From contig NW_020194559.1 of the NCBI RefSeq assembly GCF_002865645.1, positions 372,001 to 436,000 of the forward strand: DNA of 64,000 bases, written 5' to 3'. Below, piece after piece: positions 39,921 through 53,971 of the stretch (positions are counted from its first letter, which is position 1; every line of letters begins with the position of its first letter). Below the pieces are notes generated by a model. That model saw nothing but the letters and a program-made list of their open reading frames with translations. It was not told where the DNA came from and made no database searches. The translations under genes and the position numbers were made by a program. This DNA comes from Hyaloscypha bicolor E. Lineage: Eukaryota > Ascomycota > Leotiomycetes > Helotiales > Hyaloscyphaceae.

Positions 39921-40718
39921 CCTTAGAAATATATATTAAATTTAATAATACTAAGTTAAATTATAACTTTTTTAATAATAATTAAGTTTAAAGCTAAAGC
40001 TTTATTACTTTAACTAAATATAATTAAGAATTTATAACTTTTTATAAAAATAAATTTAAGATTTATTATAAATAATTATAGTAAAATATAGTTTTTAAAG
40101 CTTTAGTTTTATAAATATAAGAATATTAGCTCTTATAATTTTATTTTTAATATAGAATTTTATAAAGTAATTATTATATAATATATAAATTATATTAAAA
40201 AATAATAAATATATATATTTATATAATTTAATAATATTAAGATTCTTATATTAAGAGAATTTAGTAAAGAGATTAATTTATACTTTAAGCTAATATCTTA
40301 AGTTTTATTTTTAATTAAAAGCAAATATAATTATTTCAAATAATAAACTTTATATATTTATAATTATTAAATAATTTTAATAATAATAGATAAAGGTTTT
40401 TAATATAATAAATTAATAAATATAAAGACTTCTTAAAGGTTTTTAATTTTAATAATTCTTTAAAACCTTCTAATTTTAATAATATTTAATACTTTATTAA
40501 TATAAACTTTTATATAATTTATTAAAAACCTAATTAAAAGTATTATATTTATATTTATTATAATAAAATATTATTATTATATTATAATAATAATATATAA
40601 ATAAATAAAAAAAGAAAGAAAATATAATACAAATAATTAGAGCTTAAATATAAGAATTATAATTATATTATAATAAGGTTTTTATTTTATTTTATAATTA
40701 TTATTATATATTTTTTTT
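39921..40718. other. AT-rich DNA between MITE M3 and copia copy 2
   Basis: Nearly pure A/T; no gene or element recognised. Confidence 0.55.
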
Positions 40719-40723
40719 CTTAG

Positions 40724-41051
40724 TATTAGTTTACTAGTAATATATGGCACTATTATATAAGTCGTGGAATACTATTTGTATATAATTAGTAAAATTATTA
40801 TTATTCAGAAGTAAGGATTATAGTATTATAGTATTAATATGCGATCCCTAAATCTGCTAAGCCTAAAAGAGTCTAGTCTACTAGTCGAGTTACTAATGGG
40901 ATACGAGGTCACATAACTATATCCCGTATCCCATATCCCATTACTCATGTCCCATTACCCATATCCTATTACCCATGTCCTATTACCCATATCCCGTATC
41001 TCATATCCCGTAACTACGCACGTAACTCCCAAAGAAATAGCTATACTAATA
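40724..41051 (-). repeat. 3' LTR of copia copy 2
   Basis: 328 bp, same length as 46885-47212. It contains about six units of a 14-bp repeat of CCCATTACCCATAT type near 40930-40995. Confidence 0.88.
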
Positions 41052-41162
41052 CTGGAAACTCTCTAAAAACGCGAAAAACAATATCTCTCTCTAATTACAT
41101 ACAAATTCCCTAATCCGGCCTAGTACCAGATTTCCCAAATACTTTATATATCCATATTACTT

Positions 41163-41225
41163 CCGAGGTTTTAATTATATACCAAAGGCTATGGCCTTTT
41201 ATATATAACTTCTCCTCCTATAATA
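41163..41225 (+). repeat. MITE-like core segment inside copia copy 2
   Basis: Counterpart of 7250-7312: GAGGTTTTAATTATAT, then AAAGGCTATGGCCTTTT and a CCTCCTATAATA end. Confidence 0.55.
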
Positions 41226-44200
41226 TCCTTCTATTCCATATATCTATTTCCCGCCCTATTCGCACTTGACCTATTTCTCTATATCTAATTATATAGTATT
41301 CATATTAATTAGGTACTTGAGGGCATTTATTAGCTTTAATTTCGTTATGAAATTGGCAGGATTCAATTCTCTCTTAATTTATTTAATTTCTATAATCTCT
41401 TATTATTTATATACCTAGTAAAGGCATATTATATTAATTATTAGATGCTTTTCTTAAGTAATTCCCAATTTAACGAGGCATTTATATAACGACTTCAAAT
41501 CTATATAGACTACTAGTAATAGTTCTATTTCTAGTACTTTATTAATTATAGATTTGACTAAAGTACTTATATTAAAGCCATAAGCCATACTATAGAGTTC
41601 TAAAGCTAGAATACTTCTAGTAACTCTCTTGTATTTAGTAGAGAACTAGTAAATAATATTAGTATATCTAGTTCTATTTACTAGAACTATAATATATCTA
41701 ATTTAGGAGAAGAGATCTCTATTATTTATAAATAAAGCATTCGTAAAAACAATTAAATATAAGGACTTCTTTACTAGCTTTACGAATCTTAGTTCTCTAG
41801 TAGTATTCTTAATTTGCTATTAAATACGCTTATTAAGTATTTTTATATTAGTTTCCGAGAGTTTAATAGCTTAAGTAATAATTAATAGGTTATATAAAGC
41901 TTCTGGTTAATAGACTAATACAATATATACTCCTCTAGTATATTAGGTAATATATTAGTCCTTAATAGAGAGATCTTAACAAATAGTACTCTTACTACTT
42001 ATAGTAGTAATATTTTTTATAGAAATAGTTCGGAGGTTTTTATATTAGTATTCCTATATAAGAGTAATTCCAGTAGTATTTGTATAGATAATATCTCTAT
42101 TAAACTTGAGATTATAGTTAATAGTAAGGCATTTATACTTCTTGGCCAAGAACTTAGTCTCTTAGAGCTTTAGTTACTTTATCTTTGCAAAATTATTATT
42201 TCTAATAAACAGGGTATTATTAGTTTAAAGGCTAATAATTCTAAAGAATTACTTACTATAGAGAAGGCAAGGATTATAAGTTAACTATTTTATAGAAAGC
42301 TTATTAATATAGTAGGAATAATAAGTCTTAAACTAGTAGTTCCCAGCTTCCGGTATACTATATAGTGGTTTTATAACCTTTAGAACCGAATTATTATTTA
42401 GATTTAGCTTTCTAGCAAGCTTGCAAGGTGAGTTAATATAAAAATTACGGTTAAGTAAGGTTATTAATTAGATATAAGCTTGTAAGATATTATATAAATA
42501 TAGCTCTATAATATCTATTATTATAGTAGTAATACTAAGAATAATTCTCTGGCTAATATATTAAATAGTAGGTAATTATATTAATATTATATGTTTTTTA
42601 CTATTATTATAAACCTGGATAACTAGTCTCGACTTCTTAAATTCTTTTTCTATATTCTTATTCTTAATCTTATTAATAAACCGGAAGTTAAAGATATATA
42701 TTTTCTTTAGTATCTGAGATCTAGAAGTAACCTTAAATATACTCTTTTCTAGAAGGCTAGTAACTTTAACTTAATAGGAGTTCTTATACAGGTTATTATC
42801 TTATAGGAATATTATAATATCCGGGTTCTTATAAGAGTATTCTCTATTATATTTTAGTAAAATAGCAGGAATAATAGGAGAAATCATACCTGTATTATTT
42901 TTAGTCTTATTATAAAGTTTAGAAACAGGTTCAGGTTCGGGGCTATTAGTAATAACCTTAATATTTCCTATATAAAAGGGCTTTATAGAGGTTAAGTAAA
43001 AAGTAATATTGCTATATAATAGAACTAGTATATAGTTTTCCCTATTAATGGCTACTAGCTTATATAGCCTATTCTAATTACTAGGTTAACTAGTATTTCC
43101 TTTATACTATATAAGAATATTTGAATTTAAGGAAAGTTTATAGATATTAGTAATACTAGAACTATTTCGGGTATTTAGGGTATTTATAATCTGGTATCTA
43201 GCTTAAAGCTTTTGAATTTCTACTATTACTTTCTTGAGTACTACTAATTACTATAATATAGTTAGTAATAGAATATTATATTCGGTTATTTGGGGTAAAG
43301 TACTATAAACCAAAAGGGTTAGAATAATATTATTAGGTCTAGTAGAATTATTAATAGCCTTAAAAGCCATTTAAAATATAGTATTCTTATTAATTCTATT
43401 AATTTTAACTATAATAATAAGATAAATATATTAAATCGGGCTATAGTAATATTCTATAATTCTAACGGAACTATAAGCTTCTATAAAAACGATTTTAATC
43501 TTAGTTCCTATAGTATTTATAAGCTAAATAAACTTCTTACTAGTAAACTACTTTCTAGTATCTATTATAATCTAATTAGAAGAGCCTAAATAGATATTAA
43601 TCTAATACTACTTTAGGGTATTCCAAGTATATAATATACTAATATTTTAAAGCTATTAGCCGGCTTAATATCTAGTATCTTTATTAATAATATAAAGTAT
43701 AGGCTTACCGGAAATATAGAAAATATTAATAATAATAGAATAGTTAAAGCTAATATTATTTCTTAGATTAAACTTAAATTATTCCGGTAATTATTCGAAT
43801 TTCTGGTATTACTTATAGTACTTTATAAAATACTTAAGGGCTTCTATATTAATATTATAGCCTACTTATTCTAGTATGTTTTAAAGCTTACTAATAAATA
43901 AATAACTAAAACGGTAGTATAGATATTATAATTTAATTTCTATAAGAAAGCAGAAGTTATAAGTAAAGAATTCGGAAATAAAGCTTTATAGAATAGTATT
44001 CCAAAGCAGGAAAGAGTATCCAAAATATTATACTATAGGTATAAAGCATTTGTTAAAAATAACGAGATAATTAGTAAGATTATTAAAATAGATTCCTAGC
44101 TTATTTATATTAGCCAAGCTAAGTAAAAATAGAGTCTTTATAGGTATAATATGGAATTATACTTGCCTAATTAGTATTTTTATTATTATAGATCTAATAG

Positions 44201-46244
44201 AGAATATAGATCTAATACTAAACTAGATATTAACTTGACCTTTAATAGTTTCATTAAGTTAGATACTACTATTAGTTTACTATAAAGCTTGGAATTAGTT
44301 AGAACTAGTAATTAAGAATCTAGAGGCTCTAGTATTAATTATAATTCTATAAAAGTAATAAGTATTATATCTTAATATATTATTAATTATAAATATCTGG
44401 GTATTTTCTATTTATTTAATAGACTTCAAGATATAGTTTTCGCCTATTATCTAATATATAAGAAAAAGAGAAATAAGATTATTTATAAGGGTATTAGTTA
44501 TAGAAATAGCAGGAATAGGGGCTATAAAAGCAGCTAGGAAGCTCTTAACGGAAATAAAATAGGAATTAGAGTAATATTTCTTTTCTTTATTTATTTCCGC
44601 TAGTAAGGTTTCAAAAGCATTACTTACTAGTTTATCCTTACTACTCTTATTATCCTCTTCTTTTTCGAATTCGGTAATATACTATATATAAGTACTACTA
44701 AAGCATTTATTAAAGTTATAAGTATTTCGGAATCTAAATTAGTAAATATTTCTATCTTTAAATCGAGCCTTTTTAGTCTCTTATTTCTCTAGTATATGCT
44801 TTTATAAATAGTATTCGGGTCTCTTATATATAAAACATGACTTCGGAGTATAATTATTATAGTTATAGAGCTTGAAATAATTATTACGGATTCCGAAGTT
44901 ATGGCTAGGTCTATATTAATAATTTCCGGATAAGTAGTAGTTTAGAGAGTTTTGAGAATAGTATTATTAATTAGTAAAGAGGATCTTGGTATTAATTTAT
45001 TATTTCTTCTTATAGGTAATAATAAATAATTAGAGCTTATTAATAAGTTAGCCGAAATTAGGAAGAGAATCCGAGACTATATATTAGTATACTAGTATGC
45101 CTTAATAAGAGGTAATAATCTTATTATATAAGAATTCGGTATTTTATAGGGCAGGTACTAGTCTATATTACAATTTATATAGGTTATTAATTAGTAACTA
45201 GACAAGTTCAAATATTGTCTTTTTGGGGTATTAAGCTATTATAGTTATTATTATAATAGCATTTTACTTATCTAAGTTTTAATATTAGAAACTAGGGCCT
45301 TTAAAGAAGCTGCGAATATTTATATAGGCCTCTTTATATATATATTAAGAGAGCTAGTTATTATAAAAGTAATCTTATACTAGTACTTTTAATATAGTAG
45401 GAAAAGCTCTTACTAATACCTCTTATAGAAGCTCTATATATTAGTAAATATTAAGGAAAATAGTAAGTTTTTAGTTAAAACTACTATTAGTTTTATTATA
45501 CTTCTATATCTTAATATATATCTTTATTACTTCTCTAATTAGCTTTATAGTAAGAGGGCTAGCTAAAGAGCTATTTAAAAATAGTAAAAATAATAGAAGT
45601 AGTAGAAATCCGTTACTACTAGCTCTCTATAGTCCGGTACTAGCAGGAGCAATTATAGGTAATAAAGGAGTATAAGTAATAATCGGTTTAGTTTATTAAT
45701 TTCTTATAATACTATTATTAAGGGATATATATAATAAGGTAATAGGGCCCGTATTAAGGTCTAGTCTAGTAGTAATAATATTAGCTATAGTTTAGGTATA
45801 TTACTCTTCTTCCTAAATAGTATTAACTAAGAACTATATAATAGCAAGTCTCTTATTATTTTATTTAATATAAATGCTACTATATTATAAAATAGCTCAT
45901 AATTTATATAATATATATTAATCTAGATAATTAAATACTTTGAGGTCAAAATTACTAAAATTCTTCTTAAATAATTCCCAGAGATTATTATTAGTTAACT
46001 TCTCTACCTTATACTAGAATAATCTAGTATTAAGGTAGTCTAGGACTTCCTTATTACTATAGGTAATTAGGTTAATACTGCCTTTCTACTTCTTTACCTA
46101 TATGTATTTATCCTATAGTTCTACTATACCAAATCCCTAGGGTCAAGCTCTTCTTAATATATATGTGATTCATGGCAAGAGAGGTTTAAAGATAAAATAG
46201 TTTATAGTAAGTTTATAGAAAGGGTTTAATAGTAAAGGTATCTA

Positions 46245-46325
46245 AATACCTGGTTTAGATACTAGATATCTAGTTCAGATACCAGATACCTGATTCAGAT
46301 ACCAGATATCCTAGATACCTAGGGA
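46245..46325. repeat. Short minisatellite in copia copy 2 leader
   Basis: About six units of AGATACC(T/A)G type, the contracted counterpart of the array at 12311-12535. Confidence 0.7.
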
Positions 46326-46884
46326 TATTATAGGTATTAAAGTAAATATTTTGCCCTTAAATATTTCGTCTGTAATAAGAAATTTAGGAAGTGAAATATC
46401 ACGATTTCAGAAGGGTCTAAAGCTCAAAGAACTCGATTTAATAGTAAAATTAAAGTAGTAGTTAAAGAGCTTTAAGGGTATATATAGAATATATATTCCG
46501 GAGAGAGTATCCTGTAAATATGGGTATTATATAAGTAGAAAAAATAGATTTCAAGAAGGTAGTCTTAGGGCCAAAAGAAGTTAGTTTTAAAGAATAGTAG
46601 ATAGTTAAATAGCTAACCGCTTATTAATTAGTAAGAACTAGAGTCTTTTCCCTTAGGCTACCGGATGCTTTATAAAGTTAACGAGTAATTCCCCCCTTTA
46701 ATAGAGTAGTTATTAGTCCTTAATAAGAGCTAGCTATTTTCTTCCTTAGGCTACCAGATACTTTATAGAGTTAATAGGTAATTTCTTCCTTTAATATAGA
46801 CTAGTTCAATTTTGCTATAGGCTACCGGATATTTCTTTAGCTCAAAAGATTCTATTTTCTAATCTATATATATAAACTAATTAG

Positions 46885-47212
46885 TATTAGTTTACTAGTA
46901 ATATATAGTACCGTTATATAAGTTATAGAATACTATTTATATATAGTTAGTAAAGTTATTATTATTTAGAAGTAAGAATTATAGTATTATAGTATTAATA
47001 TGCGATCCCTAAATCTGCTAAGCCTAAAGGGATCTAGTCTACTAGTCGAGTTACTAATAGGACGCAAGGTTATATAACCATATCCCGTATCCCATATCCT
47101 ATTACTTATATCCTATTACCCATATCCTATTACCTATATCCTATTACCCATGTCCCGTATCCCGTGTCCCGTGACTACGCACGTGACTCCCAAAGGAACA
47201 GCTATACTAATA
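46885..47212 (-). repeat. 5' LTR of copia copy 2
   Basis: 328 bp. It starts TATTAGTTTACTAG, ends CTATACTAATA and is followed by CTTAG. Confidence 0.88.
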
Positions 47213-47217
47213 CTTAG

Positions 47218-50200
47218 ATATACTAGTACTAGTTTACGGAATTATATAAGACTACCGTTTATATATATAATTAGTTTTTCTAATATATTAATTTTTAAAG
47301 TTCCTTATTTTTAACTATTTATATTATTTTATTACTAGTATTAAAAGTCTTAAGATTATTACTTTTATTTATTTAATTTTCTATTCTTTTTATCTTCTTT
47401 TATATATTTAATACTTATATATAATCTAAAATTCATATAATAATTAAATTTCTATTATATTAGTAATTCAGAAAAGATTTAAATTATAATAGCTAATATC
47501 TTTAAATTATATAAATATTTTTTAGATTTTAAGAATATATTTGCTTTTAGTTATATTTATATATTTTAGCTTTAATTATATAAGTTTTCTAAATTTAAAA
47601 TACTAGCCTACTAGCTATTAATCTTATTTATTTATAATTATAAAAACACGTTTCTTTATATTTATTTTATAAATAAAGTTATTTATAAAACCATTTCTTT
47701 TCTTATATTTTTTAATTACTAATCTTTTATTATACTTATTTATAATATATATATATAATTATTAGAAAATATAGAGATTTCTTTATATTAGTCTTTTTTA
47801 CTAGAAAGTTAATATAGAGTTAGCTTATATTAAAATTATAGCTTTGGAAATTATTATAAAATTAGAACTTATTATTCTTTTTTGTAATATTATTAATTTT
47901 AATTATTTAAGCTACCGAGATTACCTCATTTTTAATTAGAGAATTATATTTATTATTATTATTATTATTTACTTTCTTTATTATATAAGTTCTTGCCTAT
48001 AATCTAAATTTTATTATAATTAATTTCTTTAGTTCTATTTCTAATACCGAAATAAATACTATTACTTATTTTTAGAATAATTATAATTCGGCCTTATTTA
48101 TAATACTAGTAAATCTCTTTATTAATAAAACTTAAACTATATATCTTATATAAGTAATACTATTTATTATTACTTCTAAAATGCCCTATTTTTAAGAATT
48201 TAATATTACTAAATTCTTAAACTAATATAAAAGCTCGTATTAAAACTATTATATTATTAGTTTTATTATAATTTTTTGCCTATTTTAATATTATTATATA
48301 ATATATTTATATAATATTAGAATGGATTTTAAATAATTGAATTATTTTTAAAATTATTTTATATTAGAAATATAAAAAAAAGAATATTTATTAAATATAA
48401 TATAGAATTTAATATCTTTTATATAATAAATTTCAAGGCTTTTATCTTAATAGCTATAAAGTATTATAAGTTAAATTAAGGTAATAAGAAAATAATTTAT
48501 TATTAAAACTATTTTTACTTTTATAATATTTTTATTAATAGCCTTTAAGCTTAAATAATTATAAAAACAAATCTTATTTACCTTATTTCATTTATATAAA
48601 GCCAGACTATTACTAGCTATTTATTAGTATATAGCCTATAAATACAAAAGTTCTTATATTAGATATAGCTAGATTTATTTAAATTATATAAATATTAGTA
48701 TTATCTTTTAGTAATATTTAAGACTTCTCTTTAAATAATAATATATTTAATTCGAATATATAAATAATATCTACTAAATTTGCTTTTCTAAATATAGCTT
48801 AATTTCTTTAGTTTTATTTACTTCTTTTCTAGTAAAAACTATTAAGATTTATTAGAACTAATACCGGATATTATTTCTTATATTTCTTTTCTCTTTATAA
48901 ATTAATCTAATATATGAAAATACTAGTTCTTTATATAGCAAGAATTATATATTTTAATTAAGCAAGTTAGATTTATATTAGTTTTATAAATTCGAGAGAT
49001 ATAATATTTTAATTTGCTTCTGAAATTAATAAAATATAATAACTTAAGTTATATTCTTAATATATAAATTAAAATACCTATTCTAATTCAGAAATCAAGA
49101 TTTTTTTTCTTTTTAGTTATAAAAAAATATAATTTATATATGAATTTTAATAATAAAATAATAAAATAAGAGATTTTATTTGAATTAATAATAAAAACAA
49201 ATAAATAATAATTAATACTTCTAGGGTAAAAAAATAAAAAAAATAAGCTATATAAAAAACCAAAAAATAATTATAATTAATACCGGATATTAAAGAATTA
49301 TTAAAAGAAAGAAACTAATATTACTATTATATAATATTTTAGAAATAGAAAATAAATACTTATTATAGCTATAAATAAAAATAAGAAATAACTTAATAAA
49401 ATAATCTTATATTAAATTAATTATAGTTTATTTTTATATATTTAATTTCTTTATAAGCCTAATTATAATAATATATATATATAGGACATATTTTAGTATA
49501 TTATATTTATTAAATCTTCTAAAAATACTTTAAATTATAGCTTCTATTTCTTTATTCGATTTTAATTATTAAAAGGGCTTTAAAACTCCTATAAAAGATA
49601 AAATATAATAATTAATTAGATTCTAGTATATAAGATATTTAAGCAAAAATACCTAAATTAAATAAATAAATTTAAAAAGCTTAGTAATATATAAATTAAT
49701 ATAATTATTAAGTATTATTCCGAGAATTATAACAGGTATTATTTAGATTATAATTATTTAGTTCTAGAATTTAATCTTAAGATTACTACCTTTATTTTTT
49801 AATAAAGACTTTACTAATACGAGTATTATTAATATATAGCTTACTAAAAGCCTTATCTTATTACTATATAAGTTATTAGCCGACTTCTTTAAGTAATTAT
49901 ATATATATTCTAATATAAGAAATAGCTTAAAGTTTTATAATTAGATAAGGATATATTTTTAGTTAGAAAGAAAATAGTAAAATATGAAATAATAAGAAAT
50001 AAGAATAAAAGAATCCACTTTTTATATATATAATACTGGTTTTACTAGGGCTATATAATACCTATAAATATATAAAAAGTAATTAAATATAGCTATAAAA
50101 GTTTCTTACTATTTATTTATAGTTCTAATAAAAAAGAAACCTTTATATAAAAGAATTACCTTATTTAGATCCTTAAGATATATCTTATTTCTATTTTAGA

Positions 50201-52494
50201 AGCTTTTATAACTATAACTTATTTTCTTTATTCTATTACCGAGCTCTTATTTATAGAAGATAATAACTTAGCTTATAGCTATAAGTTAATAACTAACTAC
50301 TATTAAAGGTTTTATATAAAATAAGATATTATTTTAATATTATACTTTTTTACGAGCCCTAATATAAACCCAATTAAGAAGTATTAGAAGAGAATTAAGT
50401 AAGCTTTTTACTACTACTAAAAGTAGTTATAAACTAAGGCAGAAATAGAAGAAATAATATAAGAGAAATGAAATAGAATATTTCAAATATAAATTAATAA
50501 GTTAATTTTAAAGTAAAAGTATTAGATTCAAGTATTTATAAAGTATTATAAGTAATTAACTTCTAATTAAATACTGCTTTAATATTTAATTTTAATAGAA
50601 TTAATAATTTTGAATTCTATATATATATATAGACTATTATAATTAGGCTTATTAAGAAATTTTACTATTAAGCTTATAGCTTTATTTATAGCCCTTATAA
50701 GCCTATAAACTAAAGTTTATATTTTTAATAATATTTTCAGGTATTATAAAACTAAAGTCACCTAATTTACTTTATAGTTTCTTAATAACTATAGATTGAA
50801 ACTTTATATAATTCAAGTATATATAATAAAATAAGCTAGAATAAATTTAAGAAGCCTTAATAACTAATTTTAAATATAAAGAAAAAGCATTTAAAATAAT
50901 TATAGGGCTTATTTATTAGTAAAAGGCTCTAAAAATATAAACTTTAGTTTATAGACTCGTTATTTGCCTTTTATTTAATTCTTGCCTAAGGATCTAATAT
51001 CTAGTAAACGAATTTTGGAATAAGGCTAAGCTAGGGCTATTATTAAATAAAATTCTTAATTAGAAAATAAAAGAAATTATAACTCGAAAGCTTTTATTAA
51101 ATTTTTTAGCTTTTCTAAAATTGGTTTTCTAGAGCCTTTAATATAATTTATTAGAATTCGGTTCTAATATTACTATTATTTCTTATAATTTAGAAAAAAG
51201 TAAAAAGAACTTATATTATATAATATTTATATTTAAGCTTAATGTATATTTTAATAAAGTTATTTAAATTAAGGCTATAATTAATACTAATACTAAAATT
51301 AATATTATAACTTAAAGCCTTATAAATAATTATAGTTTTATAATTATAAGAAATTCTTATTTAATTTTAGTTTCTTATAATAAGAAATATTACTTTTTAA
51401 AGAATTTTATAAGAATATTTAAATTAAAATTAAAGATATATTATTATATATTTAGATCTTTTTTATTAAAAAAGCTAATTATTAACTTATTTTTAAATAA
51501 TTTTTTATTTTATAAACTAATTTTATTATTAAATATATCTAGTTAGAAGTTATTTATATAATTATTTTTAATACTAGAAAAAATAAATCTTTTATAAGCC
51601 GAGTTATAAAAGTATTTGATTTGCGAAACCGGATTTAAGAAAATATCTTTTCTTTAAATAATTAAAGAATTCTAAAGAAAATATTAGAATTAGAAAAAAA
51701 GAGCTTTCGGGAAATATTTTTATTTCTTTTTTAAAAATTTGAAAAAAAATTATAAATTTATTTAATTTAGAGCCTTTAATAAATACTTCTTATAATATTT
51801 CTTTATAATTTAATATTTATTATTTTATATAATAATAAAGTCTTCCCTTAATAATATTAGTTAATAAGTTATATAAATCTATTATAAATCTTTTGGCTAG
51901 TAAATTTAAATAAAAGTACTAGCTTGGCTTCTAGAAAGCTAGATAATTAAAAAAAAATACTAGAAAAAAGAAAAAAGATTAATATATTAAAAATTAGGTA
52001 CTTTTTTTTAATAATTAATTCCGAAATTTTCTTATATTATTCCGGGTTTGTATTTAATAAAAAAAGAGGAAAAGGGCTTTAAAAATTAGTTTAAAGCTAT
52101 TATATAAGAAAAAAAACTTATTATTTATAATATTAGATAATAAAAAAGAAACTCTAGCTTGAAATTTTAGTTATCTAAAATAATTAAAACCAGAAATATT
52201 TTTATTATTAGAAATTTATAATATTTTATATAAAGCTTAATAAGAATCCAGCTTTTTAATACTAAAAGTATTAATTCTAATAATTAATAAGCTTATATAA
52301 AAATAACTAGATATAAGAATCTTTAAATATTATAATAGGCCCTATTAAAATTCTTATTTTCTAATAAAAAAAAAGCCTTTATATAATATATAATATAAGT
52401 AGCTTTATATATAAATAAAATTACTATTAAAATTACTAATTTATTTTTAAATATAAATAAGTTCTTAAAATACTTTATTAGCTATTATAGAAAG
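47218..52494. other. AT-rich RIP-type block, no recognisable gene
   Basis: 5.3 kb with stops in all frames. Short less-mutated patches (for example 50930-51060) hint at old repeats, but I cannot identify a family. Confidence 0.6.
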
Positions 52495-52791
52495 GAAACT
52501 ATAATAAAATAAAAACCTATATAAAATATACTAGAATATAAAACATAACTTAATAGTAAAATAATAAAATTAAAAGTATAAATAATAAAGTATAAATAGT
52601 ATATAGTATATAAAAAGCTTAATTAATTAAATATTAAAAAGGAATTATTCTCTAGAACTATAAAAAAACTAGCTTTTTTATATAATTTTTATAAGTTATA
52701 TATAAAAAACCACGGCCTTTATTATATAACTAAAACCTTAAAACTACTAAAATAATATAATATTTGGAAAGTATAACTTATTATATTATAT
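52495..52791 (-). mobile_element. MITE copy M6, inverted
   Basis: Reverse-oriented and heavily mutated family member at the left edge of unit A. Its partner M7 occupies the same place in unit B, so it was there before the duplication. Confidence 0.7.
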
Positions 52792-53225
52792 TTAATCTCT
52801 TATTTATTTATACTTATTCCCTAAATACTAAAACTAATAGAAAAATCCTATTTAGAATCCGAAATAATAAAATAATTAGAATCCTCCTTTATTAGCTAAT
52901 TTAATTTCTTCTTAATATATCTAAAATAAGATTTATTATCTTTAAATAGTTTTATTTCATATTTCCGAACTTATTTAAAAGTAATTTAAACCCGCTTAGT
53001 TATATTCTTATACTAAATCCAATATAGTTCTCTATATTAATTAGTATCTGCCTTTAATTATTATTTAATTTCTGCTTTTATTACTAGGTATTAAAAAGGC
53101 TTATTATAATAAATTATATTATAAATTATATTAATATACTTTAAATAAATAGCTTTTTTGAATTTTGTATTATCTATAATATTCTTAAATTAACCTTTAA
53201 TAAAAGAGGAAAGCTCTAGATAAAA

Positions 53226-53408
53226 TGTCACGAAACTAGGCTCTGGGCTTAGAAAGCAAAGTAGAGTGGCTCTTAATCCGAGGATTCTAAACTAAGAAAG
53301 GAAGCTCATATATACAGAAGCTTTAGTATTCTAAATACTAGCCCCAGCCGCATGCGTCATCGCGATCACGTGACGCTAAATTTACCAGTGAAGCGGTAGA
53401 GCGTAATA
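53226..53408 (+). mobile_element. Solo LTR, copy S2
   Basis: 183 bp, TGTCACGAAAC...GAGCGTAATA, flanked by the 5-bp repeat TAAAA (53221-53225 and 53409-53413). Unit B shows the empty site GATAAAAGGC at about 57711. It is less mutated than the surrounding DNA and keeps GCGATCACGTGACGC. Confidence 0.88.
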
Positions 53409-53665
53409 TAAAAGGCTTTAATAACCTTATAGAAAACTCTATTTTTATATATTCTATTCTTAATAATAACTAGATTTATTAGAATTATAATAAAAGGCCT
53501 ATTATATAATAAATTATTATTAAGCTATTCTTTAGCTTCTATATTATCCGAGAATTATTACTTGCCTATAATTTCAGACTTATAGATTATCTAGCTAAAA
53601 ATATTTATTTATCTAGTTAAATAGACTATATTTAGAGTTTTTTCTTCTATTATCTTTAGTAAATA

Positions 53666-53971
53666 CTATAGTATAGCAGGCCGTACTCTCTAAAAATCAT
53701 ATTATTTTAGTAGTTTTAAGATTTTGGTTATATAATAAAGGCCATAGCCTTTTATATATAACTTGCAGAAATCATATAAGAAAGCTGGTTTTTCTATAGT
53801 CCTAGAGAATAATTCCTTTTTAGTATTTAATTAACTAAGCTTTTATATACTATATACTATTTATATTTTACTATTTATACTTTTAATCTTATTATTTTAT
53901 TATTAAGTCACGTTTTATACTCTGGTATATTTTATATAGGTTTTTGTTTTATTATAGTTTCTCTTTTATAA
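53666..53971 (+). mobile_element. MITE copy M4
   Basis: 306 bp between TA dinucleotides (53664-53665 and 53972-53973). Absent from the matching position of unit B near 57966, which reads AAATACTTGCC. Confidence 0.85.

Larger units (their letters stand above)
40724..47212 (-). mobile_element. Ty1/copia LTR retrotransposon copy 2, RIP-inactivated
   Basis: LTRs of 328 bp at 40724-41051 and 46885-47212, flanked by the perfect target duplication CTTAG (40719-40723 and 47213-47217). The internal region aligns with copy 1 at a nearly constant offset of about 33.9 kb. Reverse transcriptase remnants lie at about 42640-42180 and the gag knuckle at about 44880-44800, both on the minus strand. Glutamine codons are again stops. 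From about 42617 to 43621 it shows no difference from copy 1 (8703-9706), while the flanks differ at many sites. Confidence 0.92.

Noticed and set aside
40930..40995. Regular short repeats that could suggest a CRISPR-like array
   Set aside because: The units are contiguous 14-mers without spacers, inside an LTR of a fungal element.
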